DNA from: Clostridia bacterium
GTDB taxonomy: Bacteria; Bacillota; Clostridia; Oscillospirales; Acutalibacteraceae
Direction of reading: 5' to 3'
Assembly: GCA_017554405.1 (NCBI GenBank)
Contig: JAFZIK010000004.1
Span: 39,356-103,355, forward strand
DNA length: 64,000 nucleotides
The position numbers and the translations under genes are program-made. Each line of letters opens with the position of its first letter. The first letter of the stretch is position 1. Below, one piece after another: positions 35,398 to 42,995 of this stretch. The notes beneath the pieces were generated by a model. That model saw nothing but the letters and a program-made list of their open reading frames with translations. It was not told the origin of the DNA and ran no database searches.

Positions 35398-36357
35398 ATG
35401 AATAACAGAAGAAAAGCGGCGGCAATAAGGCGAAGACGGCTGTTTATATGCTTTTGCTCGGTCTTTGTCGCTATACTGCTGTTTCTTACGGGTATAATGA
35501 TATCCTATATCAAAACCGCGATACAAAACGACGCCGAAGAGGACGGTTCTTCGGATACCTCGGCTTCGGAAAATACCGGAGAAACGCCGAATGAAAACGA
35601 AAACGGCTCGGGCAGCGGCGATATTCCCGATAACGGAAACAGTGGCAACGATAACGGAAACAACGGCAATAACGGCAACAAAGGTGACAACGGCGGTAAC
35701 AACGGTGAAAGCACCGACTACGACAAACCCCAACCGGTGGTGCGCGGCGATACCGAGCTTGACGCGAACTACTCGCGGCTTCTGCTTGTTAACGCCGAAT
35801 ACCCGCTCCCCGAAGACTACAAATACGGTTGGAACGTTACCGAATTTGACGTAAGCTACAGCAACAACAGCGATAAGCTTATGCACAGGATAGACACCGG
35901 GATATGGCCATACGTTAAAGCCATGATAGACGCGGCTCGCAAAGACGGGATAGACCTTTCGGTATGGTCGCCCTACCGCACATATGAAATGCAGGAGCGG
36001 CTTTTTAAAAACCGCGTTGCCAAAGAGGGCGGCGATGAAGCCAAGGCGGCGACCGCGGTGGCGCGCCCCGGCACGAGCGAGCACAACACCGGTCTTTGCG
36101 CCGATTTCAATATGGCTTCAAGCAAATTTGAGAGCACCAAGACCTTTACGTGGATGTGCGAGCACGCGGAGGAATACGGGTTTATTTTAAGATATCCGAA
36201 GGATAAGATCGATATCACCGGCGTTATGTATGAATCCTGGCACTGGCGTTTTGTTGGGATAAACCGTGCTAAAGAGATAAATAATCTTAACGTGACGCTT
36301 GAAGAATATATTAAACTGAAGGGCTTAGACCCGCAGGCCGAGCTTTATAAAGAATAA
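35398..36357 (+). CDS. VanY-type D-alanyl-D-alanine carboxypeptidase (M15B)
   Basis: The protein cuts the terminal D-Ala of peptidoglycan stem peptides or a related substrate outside the cell. The 319-residue product has a basic N-terminus, one membrane segment (about 17-37), a long Asn/Gly/Ser/Asp-rich spacer of about 75 residues, and the M15B zinc-peptidase domain at about 130-310 with SEHNTGLCADF and ESWHWRFVG ligand motifs and the core VWSPYRTYEMQ. It follows lepA by 8 bp. It is not accompanied by vanHAX-type genes, so a resistance role is not indicated. Confidence 0.88.
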   Translation: MNNRRKAAAIRRRRLFICFCSVFVAILLFLTGIMISYIKTAIQNDAEEDGSSDTSASENTGETPNENENGSGSGDIPDNGNSGNDNGNNGNNGNKGDNGGNNGESTDYDKPQPVVRGDTELDANYSRLLLVNAEYPLPEDYKYGWNVTEFDVSYSNNSDKLMHRIDTGIWPYVKAMIDAARKDGIDLSVWSPYRTYEMQERLFKNRVAKEGGDEAKAATAVARPGTSEHNTGLCADFNMASSKFESTKTFTWMCEHAEEYGFILRYPKDKIDITGVMYESWHWRFVGINRAKEINNLNVTLEEYIKLKGLDPQAELYKE

Positions 36358-36372
36358 ACGGAGGGTTTTATT

Positions 36373-37752
36373 TTGGATTTCAAACAGTTTTTCAGCCAGA
36401 TAAAGGGCAAAAAGATCGCAATGTGCGGAATAGGGATAAGCAATACTCCCCTTATCCTAAGCTTTTTAAAGCAGGGCGCCAGAGTGATCGCCTGCGATCG
36501 CCGCGAGCGCGAACAGGTCGGCGAGCTGGCGACCCGGCTCGAAGAGGCGGGCGCCGAGCTTAAACTCGGCGAAGGATACCTTGATAATCTCGAGGTCGAT
36601 ATAATTTTCCGCACGCCCGGAATGAACTTCCACCTTGAGGAGCTTGAACGTGCAAGAAAGCGCGGTATAGCGGTTACAAGCGAAATGGAGGTCTTCTTCG
36701 ATCTTTGCCCCGCTACTATTTTTGCCATAACGGGGTCGGACGGCAAAACGACCACTACCACTCTTATAGCCAAAATGCTTGAGGCGGAGGGCAAAACCGT
36801 TCACGTGGGCGGCAACATAGGCAATCCGCTTTTACCGGAGATAGAGAATATAAAGCCGGAGGATTTCGTTGTTGTCGAGCTTTCTTCCTTCCAGCTCATT
36901 TCCATGCGTAAAAGTCCCGACGTTGCGGTGGTAACAAACGTTACGCCGAATCACCTTGATATCCACAAGGATATGGACGAATACGTTGAGGCGAAAAAGA
37001 ATATACTGCTCCACCAGAACGCCTTTTCACGCACCGTTTTAAACCGTGACGACCCGATAACCGAAGAGTTCCGCAGGGACGTTCGCGGTCAGTCGCTCGG
37101 GTTCAGTATGGAGCGGCGGCTGAATAACGGCGCCTGGCTCGATGAGGACGGCGTCCTGCATATGGCATACCGCGGCGTTGACGTTCCGATAATCGACCGC
37201 AGAGAAATAAAGGTAATAGGCGATCACAACGTTTCGAACTACCTGGCGGCGATATGCGCCGTTTGGGGCTACGTCGGAGTGGACAGTATATGCAAGGTAG
37301 CCCGCGAATTCGGCGGCGTTGAGCACAGGATAGAGTTTGTCCGGGAGCTTGACGGCGTTAAATACTACAACGATTCCATAGCTTCAAGCCCGACGCGCAC
37401 GATAGCCGGGCTTAAGGCATTTGATAAAAAGGTTATCCTTATAGCCGGCGGATACGATAAGCACATACCCTTTGAGCCGCTGGCGCCCTACGTTACAGAA
37501 AAGGTTAAAACGCTCTACCTTTGCGGCGCCACCGCCGAAAAGATAGAAAAATGCATCCGCGATTACGAGGGATATAAGGGCGAGCCGGAGATAGTCCGCT
37601 GCGCCGATATCGCCGAGGCGGTGCGCCTGGCGCACGGCAGCGCAGAGCCGGGCGATATAGTTACCCTCTCCCCCGCATGCGCCAGCTTTGACGCTTTCCC
37701 GAACTTTGTTGCGCGCGGAAATTACTATAAAGATCTGGTGAATAAACTGTAA
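36373..37752 (+). CDS. murD: UDP-N-acetylmuramoylalanine--D-glutamate ligase
   Basis: MurD adds D-glutamate to UDP-MurNAc-L-Ala in peptidoglycan precursor synthesis. The 459-residue protein has the Rossmann start MCGIGISNTPLIL, the ATP-binding GSDGKTTTTTL (about residue 118 on), the central VVELSSFQL and NVTPNHLDIH and the C-terminal YNDSIASSPTRTIAGL typical of MurD. TTG at 36373 is the start, with GGAGGG upstream; no ATG fits. The stop overlaps the next start by 1 bp (TAATG). Confidence 0.96.
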   Translation: MDFKQFFSQIKGKKIAMCGIGISNTPLILSFLKQGARVIACDRREREQVGELATRLEEAGAELKLGEGYLDNLEVDIIFRTPGMNFHLEELERARKRGIAVTSEMEVFFDLCPATIFAITGSDGKTTTTTLIAKMLEAEGKTVHVGGNIGNPLLPEIENIKPEDFVVVELSSFQLISMRKSPDVAVVTNVTPNHLDIHKDMDEYVEAKKNILLHQNAFSRTVLNRDDPITEEFRRDVRGQSLGFSMERRLNNGAWLDEDGVLHMAYRGVDVPIIDRREIKVIGDHNVSNYLAAICAVWGYVGVDSICKVAREFGGVEHRIEFVRELDGVKYYNDSIASSPTRTIAGLKAFDKKVILIAGGYDKHIPFEPLAPYVTEKVKTLYLCGATAEKIEKCIRDYEGYKGEPEIVRCADIAEAVRLAHGSAEPGDIVTLSPACASFDAFPNFVARGNYYKDLVNKL

Positions 37753-38762
37753 TGAACATCAAAAAAACACTTAAGGCGTTATCGGATGCTCCGGGTATCG
37801 GCTGTATCAGGTCGGCGTCAGAAATCGCAAAAAAAGAACTCTCCCGCTACGCTGAGGTAAGCACAACCGATAACCTCGGTATTATAGGCAGAATACCCGG
37901 CAAGAGTGATCGCACCCTCATGATCGAGGCGCATATCGACGAGATCGGTTTTATAGTTACAGCCGTCGATGATAAAGGTTTTCTGACCGTTTCTACGTGC
38001 GGCGGGATCGATCTGCGCGCGCTTCCCTCGCGGCAGGTGGATATCCACGGCAAAAGGACTGTCCGCGGCGTTTTCTGTTCAACGCCGCCCCACCTTTCGG
38101 AAGGCGATATTACCTTCGATAAAATATCGGATATGAAAATAGATTCCTGCCTCGGCGAAAGCGCGAAGGACGTTATATCGGTAGGCGATTACGTTACCTT
38201 TTGCACGAAGTCAAGGGAGCTTGCCGGCGACCTTATCTGCGGCAAGTCCTTTGACGACCGCGCCGGCATTTGCGTTTTGCTGGAGCTTGCAAGCAGATTT
38301 TCAAAAAAAACGCCTCCCTTAAACCTTGCTTTCTGCCTTTCGGATATGGAGGAGATAGGTCTGCGCGGCGCAAAGACCGCCACCTACGGCATATCCCCCG
38401 ATGAAGCCATAGCTATCGACGTAAGCTTTGGCGACGGCCCCGAGATAGATCCGAACGATTGCGGAAAAATCGGAAAGGGTGCCATGATAGGCGTATCCCC
38501 GATCATTGACCGCGAAATATCGGATAAGCTTATCCGCATTGCCGCAGAGAGCGAAATCCCTTACCAGACCGAGGTTATGAGCAGCAGGACCGGCACCGAC
38601 GCCGATACTATCTCCTTAAACAAAAACGGCGTAAGGACCGGGCTTGTTTCGATACCGCTTCGCAATATGCATACCGATTGTGAGATCATCTCGGTTTCGG
38701 ATATAACGCGCGTTTGCGATCTGCTTGAAAACTATATAGAAGGCGGTGGCTTAAATGACTGA
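37752..38762 (+). CDS. M42-family metallopeptidase, first copy
   Basis: M42 enzymes are dinuclear-metal aminopeptidases (TET-type) once annotated as endoglucanases. The 336-residue protein keeps the metal-binding AHIDEIGF, FDDRAG and the catalytic Glu pair in SDMEEIGLRGAKTA, plus the GTDAD segment late in the sequence. Its start overlaps murD by 1 bp and its end overlaps a second M42 gene by 8 bp, so the two are expressed together. Whether the two subunits form a hetero-oligomer is not known. Confidence 0.88.
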   Translation: MNIKKTLKALSDAPGIGCIRSASEIAKKELSRYAEVSTTDNLGIIGRIPGKSDRTLMIEAHIDEIGFIVTAVDDKGFLTVSTCGGIDLRALPSRQVDIHGKRTVRGVFCSTPPHLSEGDITFDKISDMKIDSCLGESAKDVISVGDYVTFCTKSRELAGDLICGKSFDDRAGICVLLELASRFSKKTPPLNLAFCLSDMEEIGLRGAKTATYGISPDEAIAIDVSFGDGPEIDPNDCGKIGKGAMIGVSPIIDREISDKLIRIAAESEIPYQTEVMSSRTGTDADTISLNKNGVRTGLVSIPLRNMHTDCEIISVSDITRVCDLLENYIEGGGLND

Positions 38763-39759
38763 TATGATACGGGAACTGGCTTTGCTTGACGCCACCTCCG
38801 GCGATGAAAAAGCGGTAAGAGATCATATTATTTCAAAGATCAAACCCTACTGCGATATAAAGACCGACGCGCTCGGCAATATGATCGCCTTTAAAAAAGG
38901 CAAAAAAACACCCGCTAAAAAGATAATGCTGGACGCCCATATGGACGAAGTGGGGTTCATTATCACCCACATAACAAAGGACGGATTCCTGCGCTTTAAG
39001 CCGGTAGGCGGTATAAACACATCCGCCCTTATGTTTAAAACCGTTCTTATAAACGGGAAAACCGCCGGCGTTATAAGCGGCAAGCCGATACACCTTACAA
39101 AGGATGAGGAGTGCAAAAAACTGCCGGACGCGGACAAACTCTATATCGATATCGGCGCTAAAAGCGGCGAGGAAGCCGAAAGGATACTGACTGTCGGCGA
39201 TCGCGGCGTTATGGTATCGGATTTCACGGTAAGCGGAAAAAATATTATTTCAAAGGCGCTTGACGACCGTATCGGCTGCGCGATACTTATAAAGCTTATA
39301 GAAGAATACGGCGAATACGACTTTACAGCCGTTTTCTCGGTCCAGGAGGAAGTGGGGCTGAGAGGCGCCAAAACCGCGACCTATGCCGTAAACCCCGACG
39401 CCGCCATAATCTTAGAGAGCACTACCGCGGCGGATATCGCCGACGTTCCCGAGGATAAAACGGTTTGCCGTTTAGGGGGCGGCGCCGCGGTCTCGTTTAT
39501 GGACCGCGCAACCGTTTACGACCGCGAATACTATGCCGCGGCGATGAATAGCGGCATACCGGTTCAGCCCAAAAGCGCCGCCACCGGAGGAAATAACGCC
39601 GGCTCGGTCCATTTAAGCGGCGAGGGAGTCAGAACTATCGCGATATCGGTGCCCTGCAGATATATCCATTCATCCTCATCGGTCGCAAACACCGATGATA
39701 TCAGAGCGGCATACGACCTTGCAAAATATATGATAGGATATATCGCAAATGATAAATAA
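38755..39759 (+). CDS. M42-family metallopeptidase, second copy
   Basis: This 334-residue protein is a paralogue of the preceding M42 peptidase, with AHMDEVGFI, a LDDRIGC ligand segment and the catalytic VQEEVGLRGAKTATY. The two copies share the same motif order but are clearly diverged, so duplication is old. Substrate is unknown; peptide degradation in the cytoplasm is the expected role. Overlaps the first copy by 8 bp and the following GNAT gene by 11 bp. Confidence 0.88.
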   Translation: MTDMIRELALLDATSGDEKAVRDHIISKIKPYCDIKTDALGNMIAFKKGKKTPAKKIMLDAHMDEVGFIITHITKDGFLRFKPVGGINTSALMFKTVLINGKTAGVISGKPIHLTKDEECKKLPDADKLYIDIGAKSGEEAERILTVGDRGVMVSDFTVSGKNIISKALDDRIGCAILIKLIEEYGEYDFTAVFSVQEEVGLRGAKTATYAVNPDAAIILESTTAADIADVPEDKTVCRLGGGAAVSFMDRATVYDREYYAAAMNSGIPVQPKSAATGGNNAGSVHLSGEGVRTIAISVPCRYIHSSSSVANTDDIRAAYDLAKYMIGYIANDK

Positions 39760-40426
39760 GACCGATTCCCTGCCCTTGTTCGATACGCCTTCGGCGGAAG
39801 CGATCAAGACAGAAAACCTGTTTTATGCCTATAAAGACCAACTTCGGCTTTTTTCGCAGGATACCACCGGCGCGGTGATAGCGCTTCTTGACGGCAACGC
39901 GATAATATCCGGCACGATCAAGCCGGACGAGGCAAAAAGCTTTTTAAGGTTCACAGGCGCGAAGAGTGTTTTTTCTACCTCTGATAACCTCTGTAAACTA
40001 TACGGAGAAAACGGCTATGAAAAACTTAACGTGCTAGTCCTTTGGCGCCCGCCCTTACTGGCGCCCGGAAACTTCGGCGACGATCTTTCAAGCCGCGATA
40101 TCTACGGTATTTTAAACGTTCCGGAATTCAACTTGCCGCCCTACGAATACTTTGCCACCGATTATTGCCTGCGCAAGAATCACGGTCTTATAAAGGTGTT
40201 TGCCCGGCGCGATATATGCGCCGCCATAACGCTTGAGGGCGAAAAATACCGTTTGCTCGCGGGTATCGTTTCAAGACAGAAGGGGCGCGGCGGCGCCCTG
40301 CTTCAGGCGGCGGTATGCGGAAAAAAGCCGGTGCTTGCCGTCTGCCGGGACGAGCTTATCCCGTTTTATGCTAAATTCGGTTTTGAACCGCTTTATACCG
40401 CCGGACTTTGGAGGAAAGATAATTGA
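39749..40426 (+). CDS. GNAT-fold acetyltransferase-like protein
   Basis: The 225-residue protein has a C-terminal GNAT-like acetyl-CoA region: GEKYRLLAGIVSRQKGRGGALLQAAV, in which RQKGRGGA stands for the pyrophosphate-binding loop, then FYAKFGFEPLY. The N-terminal half is not recognisable and may be a degenerate GNAT repeat. The substrate is unknown. It overlaps the methionine gamma-lyase-like gene by 4 bp and the M42 gene by 11 bp. Confidence 0.7.
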   Translation: MINKTDSLPLFDTPSAEAIKTENLFYAYKDQLRLFSQDTTGAVIALLDGNAIISGTIKPDEAKSFLRFTGAKSVFSTSDNLCKLYGENGYEKLNVLVLWRPPLLAPGNFGDDLSSRDIYGILNVPEFNLPPYEYFATDYCLRKNHGLIKVFARRDICAAITLEGEKYRLLAGIVSRQKGRGGALLQAAVCGKKPVLAVCRDELIPFYAKFGFEPLYTAGLWRKDN

Positions 40427-41697
40427 ACTTTTTAAAATTCAGCGACAGTATCGGGGCGCTTGACAGAAAAGCGACCGAAAACTGCAAAACGGCTTTTTCG
40501 AATATAGAAGAAATATCCGAATACAACCAGCAAAAGGTGCTTTCGGCTTTTACCGAATGCGGCGTGGGCGAAATGCACCTCGGCGTTTCTACCGGCTACG
40601 GCTACGGCGATCCGGGCAGGGACACCCTCGACCGGGTGGTGGCAACGGCTTTCGGCGCAGAGGACGCGCTTATACGCCACAGTTTTGCCTCGGGCACCCA
40701 TACCCTTTCGGTGGCACTTTTCGGTATACTGCGCCCGGGCGATTCGGTTTTAGTGCTTACGGGCAGACCCTACGATACCATTACCGGCGTTTTCGGTATC
40801 GAAGGCAAGCCGGACGGTTCGCTAAAGGATTTCGGTATCGGTTACGATCAGGTGGAGCTGACCCCCGAGGGCGTTCCGGATACCGAGGCGATCGCGGCAC
40901 GCCTCAAAGAGAAAACGTATAAAATGGCATATATCCAGCGTTCGCGCGGATACAGTCTTAGAAAAAGTCTTTCGGTAAATGAAATAAAGGCGCTTTGCGA
41001 AACGGTCAAAAAAGTATCGCCCGAAACGGTGATAATGGTGGACAACTGCTACGGCGAGTTTGTTGAAGTAACGGAGCCGACCGAGGTGGGCGCCGACCTT
41101 ATGGCGGGATCGCTTATCAAAAACCCCGGCGGCGGTATAGCGCCCTGCGGCGGTTACATCGCCGGCAAAAGCAAATATATTCAAATGTGCGCCCACAGGA
41201 TGACCTGCGCGGGAGTGGGGCGCGAGGTAGGCGCTACGCTCGGTCACAACCGCGAGCTTTTTATGGGATTTTTCGCCGCGCCGCATACGGTGGGCGAAGC
41301 GCTTAAAACCGCGGTATACGCGGCAGAGCTCTTTTCCCTGCTCGGTTACGAGGTAAGCCCTATGACAAACGAGCCGCGCGCGGACATAATAGAAATAATT
41401 AAACTTAAAAACAAAAACGCCCTTATATCCTTTTGCAGAGGTCTTCAGGCGGGCTCGCCGATCGATTCCTCGGCGGTGCCTACGCCCGCGCCCATGCCGG
41501 GATATACCGATGAAGTTATAATGGCTGCCGGCGCCTTTACCGGCGGCGCTTCGATAGAACTTTCGGCGGATGCGCCGCTGCGCGAGCCGTTTGCCGTTTA
41601 TATGCAGGGCGGGCTGAATTTCTACAGCGCCAAAGCCGGCGTGCTTTCAGCGGCGGAGCGAATGCTTAAGGACGGCATTATTAAATTTAAGGAGTGA
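40423..41697 (+). CDS. Methionine gamma-lyase family PLP enzyme (PF06838, aluminium-resistance-type)
   Basis: The 424-residue protein matches the clostridial/bacillar family annotated as methionine gamma-lyase or aluminium resistance protein. It has GVSTGYGYGDPGRDTLDRVVA, the substrate-side HSFASGTHTL, the PLP lysine in GSLIKNPGGGIAPCGGYIAG and a Cys/Met-type C-terminal domain. The precise reaction is uncertain. TTG at 40423 with GGAGGAAAG upstream is used as start. It lies in the run of coupled genes between the M42 pair and pcrA. Confidence 0.85.
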   Translation: MNFLKFSDSIGALDRKATENCKTAFSNIEEISEYNQQKVLSAFTECGVGEMHLGVSTGYGYGDPGRDTLDRVVATAFGAEDALIRHSFASGTHTLSVALFGILRPGDSVLVLTGRPYDTITGVFGIEGKPDGSLKDFGIGYDQVELTPEGVPDTEAIAARLKEKTYKMAYIQRSRGYSLRKSLSVNEIKALCETVKKVSPETVIMVDNCYGEFVEVTEPTEVGADLMAGSLIKNPGGGIAPCGGYIAGKSKYIQMCAHRMTCAGVGREVGATLGHNRELFMGFFAAPHTVGEALKTAVYAAELFSLLGYEVSPMTNEPRADIIEIIKLKNKNALISFCRGLQAGSPIDSSAVPTPAPMPGYTDEVIMAAGAFTGGASIELSADAPLREPFAVYMQGGLNFYSAKAGVLSAAERMLKDGIIKFKE

Positions 41698-41702
41698 GAA
41701 AA

Positions 41703-42371
41703 TTGCAAAAGCTTTTTGAGGGCACGGTATACGATATGGTAGGAAAGCCGGACGGGCTTATTTTCTCATACCTTGAGGACGTTATCGACGACCGGGTCCT
41801 TGTTAAATTCAAAATGATAGAAGCGCAAACGGGCAACGTTACCGATATTGCCAAAAACGTATACCTGCTTGCAAAATTCGGCAACAACTACCGCCCGGCG
41901 GTAAAGATAGCGGATAATTTCGTAACCGTAAAATCAATTAACCTTCCGAGCGGAAAGTTATTCTTATGCAACAGATCGGGCGCCTGCTACCTTTTAAGCA
42001 GTGATGGCGGCGTTCTCTGGACCGGAACGGTGTTATACCGTGATGAGGCGCCGAGCGACGTTGCCCTTTACGATAACTGCGTTTGGGCAAGCTTTTATAA
42101 CAGCAACGTGCTTATAAGGTTCAACCTTGCAACAATGCGGGAGGAACTGCGCATAGGCGGCGCGCGCTCGCCGTTTTCCGCGCCGCGCGGGGTATTTATC
42201 GAGGGCAACACCGCGATAATCAGCAACGCCGGTTCTATGTCGCTTACCAAGGTAAACCTTGATACATATACCGTTGAACCTTATTACGATTTCAAACAGA
42301 AGGTCCGCGATTATATAAAAGTGGGCAGGTATGAATTCGTGCTTCTTGAAAGCGGTATTTATTCATTTTGA
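41703..42371 (+). CDS. Unknown protein, beta-propeller-like fragment
   Basis: I do not recognise this 222-residue soluble protein. The sequence is rich in beta-strand-like repeats of the form KLFLCNRSGACYLLSSDGGVLWTG and NCVWASFYNSNVLIRFNLAT, which recall partial WD/SMP-30-type propeller blades; this is inference. The TTG at 41703 is chosen because GGAGTGAG sits 4 nt before it; an in-frame GTG at 41694 lies inside that binding site. Its stop (42369-42371) falls at the edge of a tRNA-like hairpin. It is part of the coupled run from the M42 pair to pcrA. Confidence 0.65.
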   Translation: MQKLFEGTVYDMVGKPDGLIFSYLEDVIDDRVLVKFKMIEAQTGNVTDIAKNVYLLAKFGNNYRPAVKIADNFVTVKSINLPSGKLFLCNRSGACYLLSSDGGVLWTGTVLYRDEAPSDVALYDNCVWASFYNSNVLIRFNLATMREELRIGGARSPFSAPRGVFIEGNTAIISNAGSMSLTKVNLDTYTVEPYYDFKQKVRDYIKVGRYEFVLLESGIYSF

Positions 42372-42399
42372 TCCGCGGGAGTCGAACCCGCCGGATCAA
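42368..42399 (-). other. tRNA top-half-like hairpin (acceptor arm plus T-arm)
   Basis: Read on the minus strand: TTGATCC pairs with GGATCAA (7 bp), followed inside by GCGGG/CCCGC (5 bp) around the loop TTCGACT, with one extra G on the 5' side. The loop fits the TTCRANY T-loop consensus and 7+5 bp is the tRNA minihelix size. It lies between two coding genes; no D- or anticodon arm is present. It may be a chance inverted repeat, a tRNA relic or an attachment site. Confidence 0.45.
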
Positions 42400-42412
42400 C
42401 TGGAGTGATGGT

Positions 42413-42736
42413 TTGGGCACGGTTTTTGAAAGGATATATGAAATTGTAAAAAAGATACCCGAAGGCAGGGTGGCTACCTACGGTCAGATCGCCTTTGCGG
42501 CGGGTAATCCGCGCTGGGCGCGCGCAGTGGGTTACGCGCTGCACGTAAACCCGGATCCCGCCACGATAAAATGCCACCGCGTTGTAAACCGCGAAGGCAG
42601 GATATCGCCGGCGTTTGCCTTCGGCGGTGAAAATATGCAGCGCCAGCTTCTCTTAAGCGAGGGCGTTGCCGTAAGCGAAGACGGTTTTGTTGACCTTAAA
42701 AAATATTTAGTCGATACCTTTTTACTAACGCAATGA
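42413..42736 (+). CDS. MGMT-family DNA alkyltransferase-like protein
   Basis: The protein (107 residues) is the DNA-binding/active-site domain of O6-methylguanine-DNA methyltransferase. It has IPEGRVATYGQIA, the recognition segment NPRWARAVGYALHVNP and the active-site motif in the form KCHRVVN, with the acceptor cysteine at about residue 54 retained; the proline before it in PCHR is replaced by lysine. The end QRQLLLSEGV also matches. TTG at 42413 fits best, with GGAGTG 6 nt upstream; the open frame from 42368 would be translated through the hairpin. Repair or ATL-like roles are both possible. Confidence 0.78.
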   Translation: MGTVFERIYEIVKKIPEGRVATYGQIAFAAGNPRWARAVGYALHVNPDPATIKCHRVVNREGRISPAFAFGGENMQRQLLLSEGVAVSEDGFVDLKKYLVDTFLLTQ

Positions 42737-42751
42737 TCAGGGGATGAAACA

Positions 42752-42985
42752 ATGTTTGAAAAAACGCTGATATTCAAGGATTTTGACAGCATTCGCGAGT
42801 TTGTAAAGATCGCAAACGGCAAACCGTATGATATAGAGCTTTCATACGCGGGCAAGGCGGTAAACGCCAAAAAAACCGAGGAGGTTTTTACCCTCGATCT
42901 TACAAAGCCGCTGGTTTGCGTTGCGCACTGCGATAACCCGGGCGAGTTTTTGATGCAGATAAGAAAATTTGTTTACAGGAAATAA
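42752..42985 (+). CDS. HPr-like small protein without the phosphorylatable histidine
   Basis: The 77-residue protein resembles the HPr/Crh fold: AVNAKKTEEVFTLDLTKPL matches the Ser46 region of HPr (VNAKSIMGVMSL) and an N-terminal strand/helix precedes it. The N-terminal active-site segment with His15 is absent, and the Ser46 position is not clearly conserved. A regulatory or structural role rather than sugar phosphotransfer is therefore likely; this is inference. It lies between mgmt and pcrA, with 15 bp and 10 bp gaps. Confidence 0.6.
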   Translation: MFEKTLIFKDFDSIREFVKIANGKPYDIELSYAGKAVNAKKTEEVFTLDLTKPLVCVAHCDNPGEFLMQIRKFVYRK

Positions 42986-42995
42986 TACTCACACT

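Noticed and set aside
35257-36084. 275-codon minus-strand frame opposite lepA and vanY
   Set aside because: Antisense shadow of two recognised genes with no motif of its own.
41694-41702. GTG at 41694 as the start of the unknown propeller-like protein
   Set aside because: The GTG is part of the GGAGTGAG ribosome binding site that serves the TTG at 41703.
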